From contig CAVZUK010000002.1 of the NCBI GenBank assembly GCA_963778465.1, positions 930,001 through 994,000 on the forward strand: DNA of 64,000 nt. The letters run 5' to 3'. Shown here in pieces: positions 42,102 through 51,996 of the stretch. Both the position numbers and the translations under genes were made by a program. Below the pieces are notes generated by a model that worked only from the letters and a program-made list of their open reading frames with translations, did no database searches and was not told the origin of the DNA. The DNA comes from CAVZBW01 sp963778465. Lineage in GTDB: Bacteria; Actinomycetota; Acidimicrobiia; Acidimicrobiales; RAAP-2. Positions within the stretch are counted from its first letter, which is position 1. Each line of letters opens with the position of its first letter.

Positions 42102-43100
42102 CTAGTCGGGCTCGGCCTCGTGACCCGGTCGACGCAGGCCGAAGTAGGCATCCGAGGGTGCCAGCTCGCCGAGGATCACCCGGTGGATCATGCTGCAGAT
42201 CGGTAGCTCGACCCCGTGCCGGGCGCCGAGCTCGAGGGCGAGGGCAGCGGTGTTCACCCCCTCGGCGACCATCTGCATCTCGGAGAGGATCTCGTCCAGG
42301 GGGCGGCCGCGACCGAGCGCCTCGCCCACGGCGCGGTTCCGGCTGTGGGGGCTCATGCACGTGGCGATGAGGTCCCCCATCCCGGCCAGCCCGGCCAGCG
42401 TCATCGCCTGGGCGCCCATGGCCATCGCCAGGCGGCTCAGCTCTGCGAGGCCCCGCGAGATCACGGCGGCACGGGTGTTGTCGCCGACCTCGAGGCCCTG
42501 TCCGATGCCCGCCGCGATGGCGACCACGTTCTTGAGCGCCCCGCCGATCTCGCAACCGACGACGTCGTCGTTCACGTAGACCCGAAAGAGGCCGCGTGTC
42601 AGGTGGGCCTGCAAGGCGCTCGCCACGGCCAGGTCCTCGGTGGCGAGGACCGACGCTGCGGCCTTCCCGTGCAGGATCTCGCGGGCGATGTTGGGTCCGG
42701 TCAATACCGCGGAGGGGTGGCCGGGCAAGACCTCCTTCACCACCTCGCTCATGCGCATCAGGGTGCCCCTCTCGAGCCCCTTGGCCAGGCTGACCACCGG
42801 TATCCAGGGGCGGATGTAGGGGAGGGTCTGCTCGAGAATGGACCGGAAGCCCGTGGTCGGTACGCCCACGATCAGGATGTCGGCGTCGGCGACGGCCTCC
42901 TCCATGTCGCTCGTGGCCCGCAGCTCTTTGGGCAGCGTGAATTCAGTGAGGTAGGCGCGGTTGACGTGCTCCGTGTTGATCGTCTTCGCGACGTCGGGGC
43001 TACGGGCCCACAGCACCGTCGGATGCTTTGGGGCCACGAGCGCGGCCACGGTCGTCCCCCACGATCCGGCACCGATGACCGCCGACTTGACCGGCCTCAT
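42102..43100 (-). CDS. gpsA: Glycerol-3-phosphate dehydrogenase [NAD(P)+]
   Basis: A 332-residue GpsA. VIGAGSWGTTVAALVA is the coenzyme fold; catalytic Lys is in EIGGALKNVVAIAAGIGQG and the substrate-binding Arg/Asn in SRNRAVGEAL; LAGMGDLIATC completes the active-site floor. It makes sn-glycerol-3-phosphate for phospholipids. It follows the small hydrolase gene on the minus strand by about 60 bases. The only clearly housekeeping metabolic gene in this part. Confidence 0.93.
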   Translation of the reverse strand: MRPVKSAVIGAGSWGTTVAALVAPKHPTVLWARSPDVAKTINTEHVNRAYLTEFTLPKELRATSDMEEAVADADILIVGVPTTGFRSILEQTLPYIRPWIPVVSLAKGLERGTLMRMSEVVKEVLPGHPSAVLTGPNIAREILHGKAAASVLATEDLAVASALQAHLTRGLFRVYVNDDVVGCEIGGALKNVVAIAAGIGQGLEVGDNTRAAVISRGLAELSRLAMAMGAQAMTLAGLAGMGDLIATCMSPHSRNRAVGEALGRGRPLDEILSEMQMVAEGVNTAALALELGARHGVELPICSMIHRVILGELAPSDAYFGLRRPGHEAEPD

Positions 43101-43157
43101 CTCTCTATCGCTACCACGAAATCGGCCAGGTGGCTCGATCCAGGCTGGTTCGGGGGG

Positions 43158-43757
43158 TCACCCGTTGCTGGGAATCGCCGCGAGCCAGTCGGCGACGAGG
43201 CGGGCCACCTCGTCGTCGCGGCGGCGCAACCCGTGGTCTCCCTTTTCCAGCCAATGGTGGGTGACCGGTCCCGGGATCTCGTGCGTCGCGGCCTCGAGCT
43301 CTGCGGGTGTCGCGAAGGCGTCCTTGGTTCCCGAGACGAAGAGCGCCGGGACGCGGAGGCTCCCGAAGTGCTCGGTCCGCAGGCGGTCCGGCTTCCCCGG
43401 CGGATGCAGCGGATAGCTGACGAGGGCCAGGCCTGCAGCGGGGAGCCCGTCGGCGACCACCATCGAGCAGATGCGGCCGCCCATCGACCGCCCGCCGAGG
43501 GCCAGGCGGCTCGTGTCCGTCCCGAGCTCGCTGGCCAGCGACTCGGCCGCCTGCAGCACCGCGGCCATCAGCACCGGGGGGCGATCGGGTGCGCGGCGCC
43601 CGGCGAGCCGGTAGGGGAAGTCGATCCGCCGAGTCAACACGCCGAGCTCGGCGACGGCCTTCTCGATCGCCACCAGGGCCGGCTGGTTGCGGTCGGCGCC
43701 GGCTCCCGGGGTGAGGACGAGGCCGCGCACCGATCGGTCACTGCGCCTGCCGTTCAC
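43158..43757 (-). CDS. Alpha/beta hydrolase of the Tex30/KANL3-like group
   Basis: A 199-residue protein: LVLTPGAGADRNQPAL, the nucleophile elbow GGRSMGGR, the acid in VSGTKDAFATP and the histidine in LEKGDHGLRR. It is short and lacks a cap domain. Divergent from the MarR regulator, whose leaderless start is 69 bases away. Substrate not known. Confidence 0.83.
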   Translation of the reverse strand: MNGRRSDRSVRGLVLTPGAGADRNQPALVAIEKAVAELGVLTRRIDFPYRLAGRRAPDRPPVLMAAVLQAAESLASELGTDTSRLALGGRSMGGRICSMVVADGLPAAGLALVSYPLHPPGKPDRLRTEHFGSLRVPALFVSGTKDAFATPAELEAATHEIPGPVTHHWLEKGDHGLRRRDDEVARLVADWLAAIPSNG

Positions 43758-43813
43758 GCGACCCTCCCGGTCTGGGCCTTCGCTCGACCCGTCTCGTCGA
43801 GCAGATCCTTCGA

Positions 43814-43828
43814 TATTCTAACTATGTG
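43814..43828 (+). promoter_or_regulatory. Leaderless promoter of the MarR gene
   Basis: TATTCT (43814-43819), a TANNNT -10, is followed by exactly six bases (AACTAT) and the GTG start at 43826. The same geometry is seen at 47-61 and at 53983-53995, so transcription probably starts at the first base of the codon. Confidence 0.5.
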
Positions 43829-44293
43829 ACTCTCGAATCGCTGGAGACCCCTCACGCGGCCACGAAGCAGGTCACCGCCTGGCGCACGGCAGCCTGGCTC
43901 GCCCGCCAGGTCGAGTTGGCGGTGGCCACCGTGGACCTCACGCTGCCCCAATACCGGGTGCTCGCCTTCCTCTCCGAGGGCTCCTCGGTCTCCTCGGCCC
44001 TGGCCCAACGGCTCGCCGTGCGGCCACCCAGCGTGACGGCGGTCATCGACGGCATGGTCGCCCGCGGCCTGGTGCAGCGTCGCAACGTCGAGGACGACCG
44101 CCGCTGCGTCCGCTTGGCCCTGACCGCCGAGGGCGTACGGCTTCTCGACGCCGCCGAAAAGGCGATAGACGAGCGGATGACCGCGCTGCTCGAGCACCTG
44201 GACGACCCCGCCAAGGTCCGCCGCGCCCTCGACGGGCTCGACGTGTGGCGCGAGGCGCTCGTGGCCCGGGCCAACGCGCTGGCGCGGCGATGA
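43826..44293 (+). CDS. MarR-family regulator of the ABC exporter operon
   Basis: A 155-residue MarR protein: LTLPQYRVLAFLSEGSS, ALAQRLAVRPPSVTAVIDGM (recognition helix) and GLVQRRNVEDDRRCVRLALTAEG (wing). It overlaps the first ABC gene by four bases (ATGA), a coupling typical of regulators that repress their own operon and respond to an exported compound. Divergent from the small hydrolase. Confidence 0.9.
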   Translation: MTLESLETPHAATKQVTAWRTAAWLARQVELAVATVDLTLPQYRVLAFLSEGSSVSSALAQRLAVRPPSVTAVIDGMVARGLVQRRNVEDDRRCVRLALTAEGVRLLDAAEKAIDERMTALLEHLDDPAKVRRALDGLDVWREALVARANALARR

Positions 44294-46326
44294 GCGGGCC
44301 TCTCGCCCCCATCGGGGTGACGCCGCTGTACAAGGCGCCGAAGGCGACGGTCCATCCCGACCGCGAGCGGTCGTGGCTGCGTCGGGCGCTGCCCATCATG
44401 CGGGCGCACCAGGCGATGTTCCTGACGGCCCTCGTGCTGTCCTTCGTCGGCCTGGTGTTGCAGGTGCAGATCCCGCAGTTGCTCAACCACGCCATCACCA
44501 ACTCGATACAGAGCCACACGGTCCCGATCCACGTCTACGTGTGGTGGATCGTCGGCCTCGGTCTGGTGGCAGGTGTGTCGGGTTACATCTCCAGGCTCTA
44601 CACGTTCAAGACGGCGTACACGTTCGAGTTCGATCTGCGCAACATCATCTACGAGCACCTGAGCCGGATGTCCTTCCCCTTCTACGACCAGGTCCAGTCG
44701 GGCCAGCTGATCTCCCGGGCCAACTCCGACATCCGCTCGGTCCAGATGTACATGACCTTTGCGCCGATGATCCTCGTCCAGTGCAGCATCGCCCTCGTGG
44801 CCTTTGGCTACATGCTGTCGATCGACGTTCCCCTGGCCCTGGTGGCCATGGTGACGATGCCCTTCGTGTACATCGTCGGGGTCCGGATGCGCCGATCCAT
44901 GTTCCCCGTCTCGTGGCTCATCCAGTCGCGGTTGGCCGAGGTGGCGACCGTGGTGGACGAGAACGTCAACGGGGTGCGGGTCGTCAAGTCGTTCGCCGCC
45001 GAGCAGCAGCAGCTGCGATCGCTCTCGTCCGCCGCCGACCGGCTGCAGTGGGCCTACATCAGGGACGCCGACCTGCGCGCCCGCTGGACCCCCTCGCTCC
45101 AGAACCTCCCCCAGGTGGGCCTGGCCCTCGTTCTGCTCTTCGGCGGGTACATGGTCATCTACGGCCATCTCTCGGTGGGCGCGATCGTCGCCTTCAACGC
45201 CTACCTCTTGATGTTGCAGGCGCCCTTCATGATGCTCGGCATGCTGCTGATGATGGGCCAGCGTGCCGCCGCATCGGCGGGCCGCATCTACGAGATCCTC
45301 GACCAGGAGCCGACGATCGTCGATCGCCCGTCTGCGGTGGATCTCCTCGACTGCCGGGGCGACGTCAAGCTCGACTCGGTCGACTTCTCGTACAGCGAGT
45401 CGGGACCGCGCGTGCTGTCCGATCTCGACCTGCATCTGCAACCGGGAGAGACCGTTGCCCTCGTGGGCCGAACCGGCAGCGGCAAGTCCACGCTCGCACG
45501 GCTGCTGGCGCGCTTCTACGACGTCTCCGGGGGTGCCGTTCGCGTGGACGGCCAGGACGTCCGTGACCTGACCCTGGCCAGCCTCAGGGCCAACGTCGGC
45601 ATCGTCTTGGACGAGCCCTTCCTCTTCTCCGAGAGCATCCGGGACAACATCGCCTACGGGCGCCCCGACGCCGACCCCGCGGACATCCAGGCGGCGGCGC
45701 AGGCGGCCGGTGCCGACGAGTTCATCCGGGACCTCCCCGAGGGCTACGAGACGGTCGTGGGCGAGCGTGGCTACACCCTCTCGGGAGGTCAACGTCAGCG
45801 GATCGCCATCGCGCGGACCCTGCTCGTGAACCCCCCGATCCTGGTGCTGGACGACGCCACGTCGGCCATCGACGTCAAGGTCGAGCAGGAGATCCACGGG
45901 GCGCTGCTCGAGCTCATGAAGGGGAGGACCACCCTCGTCATCGCCCACCGTCTCTCCACCATCAGCCTCGCCGACCGGGTGGTGTTGCTGGAGCGAGGCC
46001 GGATCGTCGCCGACGGGACGCACGGCGAGCTGCTCGCCAACGTCCCCCTCTACGGCGAGGTCCTGGCGCAGGGCGAGGAGATCGACGTCCTCGCAGAGGA
46101 GGCCGAGCTCGACGATGCCGCGGCCGCGGGGTCGAACGGCGCCACCGTCACCGCATCGAACGGCGCCGGAGCCCGAACCTCGAACGGCGCCGGAGGCGTG
46201 CATTCGAACGGCGCCGGGGGCACGGGATCGAATGGTGCTCGAGCCCGGCAGTCCAACGGCCCGGGGTCGAACGGCGCCGACGGGGCGGGCCTCGTGTCCG
46301 GGGCGACGCGAGAGAGGGATCGCTAG
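44290..46326 (+). CDS. ABC exporter half-transporter with degenerate catalytic site and SNG-repeat tail
   Basis: A 678-residue half-transporter: six membrane spans (about 40-320), then the ATPase domain with GRTGSGKST, LSGGQ and ILVLDDATSAID. The catalytic Glu after Walker B is Asp (VLDD), as in the degenerate site of heterodimeric exporters such as TM287 or BmrC. After the domain (about residue 612 onwards) comes a low-complexity tail with seven SNG(A/P) repeats. Partner is the next gene, two bases later. Likely exports drugs or lipids under control of the MarR protein. Confidence 0.92.
   Translation: MSGPLAPIGVTPLYKAPKATVHPDRERSWLRRALPIMRAHQAMFLTALVLSFVGLVLQVQIPQLLNHAITNSIQSHTVPIHVYVWWIVGLGLVAGVSGYISRLYTFKTAYTFEFDLRNIIYEHLSRMSFPFYDQVQSGQLISRANSDIRSVQMYMTFAPMILVQCSIALVAFGYMLSIDVPLALVAMVTMPFVYIVGVRMRRSMFPVSWLIQSRLAEVATVVDENVNGVRVVKSFAAEQQQLRSLSSAADRLQWAYIRDADLRARWTPSLQNLPQVGLALVLLFGGYMVIYGHLSVGAIVAFNAYLLMLQAPFMMLGMLLMMGQRAAASAGRIYEILDQEPTIVDRPSAVDLLDCRGDVKLDSVDFSYSESGPRVLSDLDLHLQPGETVALVGRTGSGKSTLARLLARFYDVSGGAVRVDGQDVRDLTLASLRANVGIVLDEPFLFSESIRDNIAYGRPDADPADIQAAAQAAGADEFIRDLPEGYETVVGERGYTLSGGQRQRIAIARTLLVNPPILVLDDATSAIDVKVEQEIHGALLELMKGRTTLVIAHRLSTISLADRVVLLERGRIVADGTHGELLANVPLYGEVLAQGEEIDVLAEEAELDDAAAAGSNGATVTASNGAGARTSNGAGGVHSNGAGGTGSNGARARQSNGPGSNGADGAGLVSGATRERDR
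46132..46275 (+). repeat. SNGA-coding repeat in the ABC gene 3' end
   Basis: TCGAACGGCGCC-like units recur seven times over about 145 bases, coding SNGA or SNGP with variable spacers rich in Ala, Gly and Thr. It is an in-frame, imperfect array at the end of the gene. Confidence 0.85.
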
Positions 46327-48270
46327 ATGGCCTGGGGGGGAGCCTTCGGGCCCCCGATGGGCGGCGGAGGGCGCCCCGGCGCGCCCGGGGCGGGGCTCCC
46401 CTTCGGCGGGATCCCGAGCGAGATGCAGCAGGGCGTCGACGAGCTCCTGCAGGACGAGCCGGACCACCCCGAACCGGGCGCGATCTTCACGCACCATCCG
46501 GCAGAGCGGGAGCGACGGCGGCTCAGCCTCCGGGAACTGCTGACCGAGCATCCGCTCCTGCTCGTGACGGCGGGCATCCTGGTGACGATCGTCAGCGTGG
46601 CCCAACAGGCGGGACCCAAGCTGACGGAGTGGGCCATCAACGACGGGATGACGCCGGGTCACGGCAACTTCGTCGTCGTGGTGGTGGCGGCCACCCTCTA
46701 CCTGGTGTCGGTGGGGATCACGGCGCTGGCCCAGCGAGGTCAGGTCCAGGTGACCGGCCGCCTGGCCGCTCGCGTGATGAACGACCTCCGCGTCAAGATC
46801 TTCACCCACCTCCAGCGCCTGTCGCTCGACTTCTTCACCGCGGAGAAGGCCGGCGTGCTCATGAGCCGGATGACGAGCGACATCGAGAACCTCCAGCAGC
46901 TCCTCCAAGACGGCCTCGCCCAGTTCGCCATCCAGGTGCTGACGATGGTGGTGATCACGGTCATCCTCTTCGCCACCAACGTGCAGCTGGCGTTCATCAC
47001 GGTCGTCCTCATCGTGCCGGTGCTCACGGTCCTGTCGTTGTGGTTCCGTCGAGCGTCCGAGCGCGGCTACGACCGAGTGCGCGACGGGATCGCCCTCGTG
47101 CTGGCCGACCTCTCCGAGAGCCTCCAAGGTGTGCGCATCGTCACGGCGCACAACCGCCAGCGGCACAACGTCCTGCGGCACCGCAACATCGTCGGCCAGT
47201 ACCGGGACGCCAACGACTACACGGCACAGATCAACGCGGTGTACGGCCCCAGCACGCAATTGCTCGGCTTCCTCGGGCAGGCGGTGTTGCTCGGTGTCGG
47301 AGGCAACATGGTGCTCAACCACACCCTGAGCCTCGGTGCCCTGGTCGCGTTCTTCCTCTACCTCAACCGGTTCCTGCAGCCCATCCAGCTGCTGGTGCAG
47401 CAGTACAACACGTTCCAGCAGGGCCAGTCATCGATCGCCAAGCTCCGGACGCTCCTCGAGACCGAGCCGACCGTCCTCGAGCCGGCGCAACCGCTCGAGC
47501 TTCCTCCCATCTCGGGCCGGATCACCCTCGAGGGCGTGTCCTTCGGCTACCAGCCTGGCGTGGAAGTGCTGCACGACGTGGACCTCGAGATCGCCCCGGG
47601 GGAGACCGTCTCGTTCGTCGGGTCGACCGGAGCGGGCAAGTCGACCATCGCCAAGCTGGTGACCCGCTTCTACGATCCGACCGCCGGCCGCGTCCTGATC
47701 GACGGGTTCGACTTGAAGGAGGTGTCGCTGCACTCGCTGCGCCGGCAGCTCGGAGTGGTGCCGCAGGAGCCGTTCCTCTTCGCCGGGACGATCCGGGACA
47801 ACATCGCCTTCGCCCGCCCCGACGCCACCGGCGAGGAGATCGACGAGGCGGTCGCCCGGGTGGGCCTGCAGGACCTGGTCGAGCGGCTTCCCGACGGCGT
47901 GGACACGATCGTCCACGAGCGTGGACAGTCCCTCAGCTCCGGCGAGCGGCAGCTGATCGCCCTCGCCCGGGCCTTCGTGGCCCGGCCGCGCGTGCTGGTG
48001 CTCGACGAGGCCACGTCCAACCTGGACCTGGCCTCCGAGACCAAGATCGAGGGCGCGTTGGACGTCCTTCTCCAGGACCGGACCGCCATCCTGATCGCCC
48101 ACCGCCTCTCGACCGCCATGCGTGCCGACCGCATCGTGGTGGTGGAGGACGGACGGGTCGCCGAGGTCGGGACCCACGAGGAGCTGGTATCCGCCGGCGG
48201 CATCTACGCCGAGATGTACGAGACCTGGATGCGTCACGGCGGCGCGGCCCATAGCTCGGCACTGGACTGA
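46327..48270 (+). CDS. ABC exporter half-transporter with canonical Walker B Glu
   Basis: A 647-residue partner with an N-terminal Gly/Pro-rich region (about 1-40) before the six spans. The ATPase domain has GSTGAGKST, signature LSSGE and VLVLDEATSNLD. The catalytic Glu is present, while the signature is non-canonical. Paired with the upstream subunit this gives one competent site (Glu here with LSGGQ there) and one degenerate site (Asp there with LSSGE here), as in known heterodimeric exporters. ATG at 46327 follows the previous stop directly. Ends 74 bases before a converging gene. Confidence 0.93.
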   Translation: MAWGGAFGPPMGGGGRPGAPGAGLPFGGIPSEMQQGVDELLQDEPDHPEPGAIFTHHPAERERRRLSLRELLTEHPLLLVTAGILVTIVSVAQQAGPKLTEWAINDGMTPGHGNFVVVVVAATLYLVSVGITALAQRGQVQVTGRLAARVMNDLRVKIFTHLQRLSLDFFTAEKAGVLMSRMTSDIENLQQLLQDGLAQFAIQVLTMVVITVILFATNVQLAFITVVLIVPVLTVLSLWFRRASERGYDRVRDGIALVLADLSESLQGVRIVTAHNRQRHNVLRHRNIVGQYRDANDYTAQINAVYGPSTQLLGFLGQAVLLGVGGNMVLNHTLSLGALVAFFLYLNRFLQPIQLLVQQYNTFQQGQSSIAKLRTLLETEPTVLEPAQPLELPPISGRITLEGVSFGYQPGVEVLHDVDLEIAPGETVSFVGSTGAGKSTIAKLVTRFYDPTAGRVLIDGFDLKEVSLHSLRRQLGVVPQEPFLFAGTIRDNIAFARPDATGEEIDEAVARVGLQDLVERLPDGVDTIVHERGQSLSSGERQLIALARAFVARPRVLVLDEATSNLDLASETKIEGALDVLLQDRTAILIAHRLSTAMRADRIVVVEDGRVAEVGTHEELVSAGGIYAEMYETWMRHGGAAHSSALD

Positions 48271-48343
48271 AGCCTCGGAGCCGGTCGGGGGGACGACACC
48301 GGGCGGGTGCGCGGGCCCCCGACGATGCACCCCCGACCGATCG

Positions 48344-48850
48344 TCACCCCCGGGCGTGCACCTCGGCGTCCCACCTTCCGGTCACCTCGAGCTTCGCGAG
48401 CACCCTGCCCGCGTGGAGCAGCCAGGGGATCATCGTCCCGACCGGAGAGGTATGGGGGACCTCCACGACGAGCCCCCGCCGGGGGTGGTCTTGCACCGTT
48501 CGCCAACCTGCGCCGAGGTTCACCCCCCGGTCGGCCAGTCGGTCGACTGCATGAGTGCCCGTGCTGTGCTGCACCCCGAGCGAAAAGGGCCGGGGTCCCT
48601 TGCGGCTGAGTGGGCCCACGACCCACGAGCACAGCGGGATCTCGAACCGGGTGTCGGCGAGCAGCGCGGCGAACACCCCGATGGGCTCGGTCTCCCGCGT
48701 CTCGCGGACCTCGGGCCGGAGGGTGATCCAGCCGGCATGCGTCTCCGCCAGGTCGGCGGCGCGCTGCACGATCTCAGCCGGGTCCTCCTGGGCGAAGCGA
48801 AGTTGCTCCACCGTGAAGCGCGATCGATCGCCACGGCGCAGGGGGGACAC
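48344..48850 (-). CDS. Protein of unknown function
   Basis: A 168-residue protein from GTG at 48850: FTVEQLRFAQEDPAEIVQRA, WITLRPEVRETRETEP, LCSWVVGPLSRKGPRPFSLG and GWRTVQDHPRRGLVVEVPH. No signal, membrane span or family was recognised. Codon use and the conserved-looking core suggest it is real. It is convergent with the ABC operon; inverted GTCGGGGG/CCCCCGAC (48284-48291, 48316-48323) lies between them. Confidence 0.65.
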   Translation of the reverse strand: MSPLRRGDRSRFTVEQLRFAQEDPAEIVQRAADLAETHAGWITLRPEVRETRETEPIGVFAALLADTRFEIPLCSWVVGPLSRKGPRPFSLGVQHSTGTHAVDRLADRGVNLGAGWRTVQDHPRRGLVVEVPHTSPVGTMIPWLLHAGRVLAKLEVTGRWDAEVHARG

Positions 48851-49033
48851 GAGGACCGAAGGTAGCGGCTCGGTCTCGGCGTGCCGAGCCGGCGGACCCT
48901 CGGTCCCGGGAGGGCCGGAGCGACGCGGATACTGTGCGGGGCCAGTGAGAGGGGTACCGCGAGGCCGACGTGCTGGCTACGGGTGGGGCCGATCGGGGCA
49001 CAGCCCCGGGCCGTGCCGCGCCCGAGGGGCCGG

Positions 49034-50501
49034 ATGAGCGACGGATCCGAACCCTCTTCCGGCGCGCCGGCCCAGGTGACGCCGCTCCCGTCGACCCCGT
49101 CCCCACCAACCCCGGCCCCACCGGCGCCCGGATCGGCGGCGCCGGCCAACCTCCTGGCCGTCGTACGGACCCCCGGCTACCTGGGCATCCTTCTCGTAGC
49201 CGCCGCGATCGGTGCTCCCATCTCCGCCCTGGCCTACGGATTCATCCAGCTCTTCGAGCATCTCCAGGTCTGGCTCTACGAGAGCCTGCCCAAGACGGTG
49301 GGATACACCGAGGTCCCCAGGTGGTGGCCGGTGCCGCTGATGCTGGTGGGCGGGGTCATCGTCGGCCTGGTCATCAGGTTTCTCCCCGGCCGGGGAGGTC
49401 ACGAGCCGGTCCAGGGCCTCTCCGCCTCGCCCGCCCCTCCCTCCAGCCTGCCGGGCGCGCTCACCGCGGCCTTGGCCACGCTGGGCTTCGGGCTGGTGCT
49501 CGGACCGGAGGCTCCGCTCCTCGCCCTCGGCGGAGGGTTGGGGACCCTCGCGGCCCAGCGGCTCTTGCGTCATTCCAACCCCATGACGCCGTCCATCCTC
49601 GGCGCCTCGGGCGCGGCTGGCGGCGCTCGGGACGGTCCTCGGGTCCCCGCTCACCGCGGCCTTCTTCCTCATGGAAGCCATCGGCCTCGGCGGAGAGCTC
49701 CTGACCCTGATCGTGCTTCCCGGACTGCTGGCGGCGGGAGTGGGGGCGCTCGTCTTCATCGGCCTCGGGACGTGGACCGGGCTCGGCCCGGTCGGGCTGG
49801 CCATCCCCAACCTCCCGCCCTTTGCCCGGCCGACGGCGCCCGACATCGGCTGGTGCATCGTGATCGGGGTGGGGTCCGCTCTCCTCGTGTGGCTCATCCG
49901 GGTCATCGCCATCGGCCTGAACCGGTTCTCCCACCCGCGCCCGGTCCTCCTCACCCCGGTGGCCGGCCTCGTCGTGGCCGGCATCGTCGTGGCCTACGCC
50001 TACGCCAGTGGACGCCCCGAGAGCACGATCTTGTACTCGGGCCAGAGCTTCATCGGTCCCTTGGTCAGCTCGGCCGGCACCTGGGCGGTGGGCACGCTCA
50101 TGATCCTGTTGGTCTTCAAGGCCCTCGCCTACGCGGTGTCGCTCAGTAGCTTCCGCGGGGGGCCCATCTTCCCCGCCCTCCTCTTGGGCGCGGTCATCGG
50201 CGTCGCCGCCTCGCACTTGCCGGGCTTCGAGCTCGTGCCGGGGATCGCGGCGGGGATGGGAGCGATGACGGCTGCCATGCTCCGACTCCCGGTCGCCGCC
50301 GTCCTCCTCCCCGTGCTCCTGCTCGCCCGCGACGCGTTGGCCGCCACGCCGGTGGTCATCGTGGCGGTGGTCGTCGCCTTCGTCGTCACCCAGTACCTCC
50401 CCGAGCCCTACCGGGTGGTGGGGGGTCGGCAGACGGGCGGCACCGACGGCCCGGCGCCCGCCCCGGCTCCGGCGCCCACCACCGCCCCGGCCGCGCCCTA
50501 G
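49034..50501 (+). pseudogene. ClC-type chloride channel with a frameshift
   Basis: From ATG 49034 the frame encodes a Pro-rich tail and ClC helices up to PSILGASGAA, then is lost at about 49620 near GGCTGGCGGC. The next frame (from the ATG at 49671, coding well before it) continues with FFLMEAIGLGG and runs to 50501. Reading GCGGCT followed by GCGGCG, i.e. without one G, restores AALGTVLGSPLTAAFFLMEAI. Filter motifs are divergent: LGPEAPLLALGG for the GREGP motif and SSFRGGPIFPALLLG for GxFxP, and GGHEPVQGL instead of GSGIP, so it belongs to an unusual subfamily. Either an assembly error or a fresh mutation. Confidence 0.8.
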
Positions 50502-50545
50502 CGCGGGTGTGCGGCCCGGGGGGCCGTGGTGCAAGGATCGCCCCC

Positions 50546-51910
50546 ATGAGCCCAGCGCCGACGCCGGCGGCACCGGACCCCGCGGCAGGGGATCGTGTCG
50601 TCGAGGACCACCGCCAGTACGTCTTCACCTCCTGGTCCGCCCAGGACAGCGTCCACCCCCTCCCGATCGCGGGGGCCGAGGGCTCCTACGTGTGGGACTA
50701 CTCGGGCAAGCGGTACCTGGACCTCTCGTCGCAGCTGGTCAACGCCAACATCGGTTACGGACACCCGGCGGTGGTGGCTGCCATCGCAGAGCAGGCGGGA
50801 CGGCTGTGCACGGTCGCCCCCCAGCACGCCAACGCCGAGCGGGGGACCGCCGCACGCATGATCGCCGAGCTGGCCCCCGGCGAGGGCAACCGGGTCTTCT
50901 TCACCAATGCGGGCACCGAGGCGGTCGAGCACGCCGTCCGGATGGCCCGCGTCCACACCGGGCGCCTCAAGGTCCTCTCGGCCTACCGCTCCTACCATGG
51001 CGCGACGTCCCTCTCGATCCACCTCACCGGCGACGCCCGCCGTTGGGCGAGTGACCACGGCAACGAGGCGGTCGCGCACTTCTTCGGGCCCTTCCTCTAC
51101 CGGTCCGCCTTCGGGTCTTCCGACGAGGCCGAGGAGTCGGCACGGGCGCTCCAGCACCTCGAGGCGGTCATCGAGATGGAAGGGCCGGCCATCATCGCAG
51201 CGGTGATCCTCGAGACGGTGCCCGGGAACCCGGGAATCCTGCCGCCCCCGCCGGGCTACCTCGCCGGGGTCCGGGAGCTGTGCGACCGCTACGGCATCGT
51301 CTACATCGCCGACGAGGTGATGTGCGGGTTCGGCCGGATCGGGGAGTGGATCGCCGCCGATCACTGGGGCGTGGCACCGGACCTCATCACCTTCGCCAAG
51401 GGGGTCAACTCGGGGTACGTGCCACTCGGGGGGGTCGTGCTCTCCGAGCCCATCGCCGCCACCTTCGCCGAGCGGCCCTACCCGGGAGGCCTCACGTACT
51501 CCGGCCACCCCCTCGCCTGCGCCGCCGCCGTGGCGGCGATGACCGCCATGCGCGACGAGGGGATCGTGAGCCACGCCGCAGACGTCGGCAAGCGGGTCCT
51601 CGGTCCGGGCCTCCTCGAGCTGGCCGCACGGCACCCCTCGGTGGGCGAGGCGCGCGGCTTGGGCGTCTTCTGGGCGCTCGAGCTGGTGAAGGACCGACGC
51701 ACCAAGGAGCCGTTGGCGCCCTACGGCGGGAGCAGCGAGGCCATGGCCGCGTTCGCCGCAGCCTGCCTCGAGGGGGGTGTCCTCCCACTCACGGTCCACA
51801 ACCGCCTGCACGTCGTGCCCCCGTGCACCATCTCGGACCAGGAGGTGGCCGAGGCCGTCGAGATCCTGGACCGGGCGCTCGATGCGGCCGACCGCTACGT
51901 CTCGGGCTGA
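50546..51910 (+). CDS. Class III PLP-dependent aminotransferase
   Basis: A 454-residue enzyme of the omega-aminotransferase type: VFFTNAGTEAVEHAVRMAR, LSAYRSYHGAT, YIADEVMCGFGRIGEW, PLP lysine in FAKGVNSGYVPLGGV and YSGHPLACAAA. It transfers the terminal amino group of a diamine, beta-amino acid or similar onto an oxo acid. Neighbours do not define the substrate. The frame from 50507 is open 13 codons further; ATG 50546 is chosen from family length. Confidence 0.9.
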   Translation: MSPAPTPAAPDPAAGDRVVEDHRQYVFTSWSAQDSVHPLPIAGAEGSYVWDYSGKRYLDLSSQLVNANIGYGHPAVVAAIAEQAGRLCTVAPQHANAERGTAARMIAELAPGEGNRVFFTNAGTEAVEHAVRMARVHTGRLKVLSAYRSYHGATSLSIHLTGDARRWASDHGNEAVAHFFGPFLYRSAFGSSDEAEESARALQHLEAVIEMEGPAIIAAVILETVPGNPGILPPPPGYLAGVRELCDRYGIVYIADEVMCGFGRIGEWIAADHWGVAPDLITFAKGVNSGYVPLGGVVLSEPIAATFAERPYPGGLTYSGHPLACAAAVAAMTAMRDEGIVSHAADVGKRVLGPGLLELAARHPSVGEARGLGVFWALELVKDRRTKEPLAPYGGSSEAMAAFAAACLEGGVLPLTVHNRLHVVPPCTISDQEVAEAVEILDRALDAADRYVSG

Positions 51911-51996
51911 GCGCGCCGGCGCCCGAGCCCCGGCACGAGAGGCCCCGGCGGCCGGCGTGCTCCGCCCCTGTGGCAGCTCTCGATGAGGAAGGCGCC

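Noticed and set aside
43852..47322. Minus-strand open frame of 1156 codons
   Set aside because: Antisense to the MarR and ABC transporter genes and made of Arg/His/Glu/Asp-rich low-information sequence typical of shadow frames in high-GC DNA.
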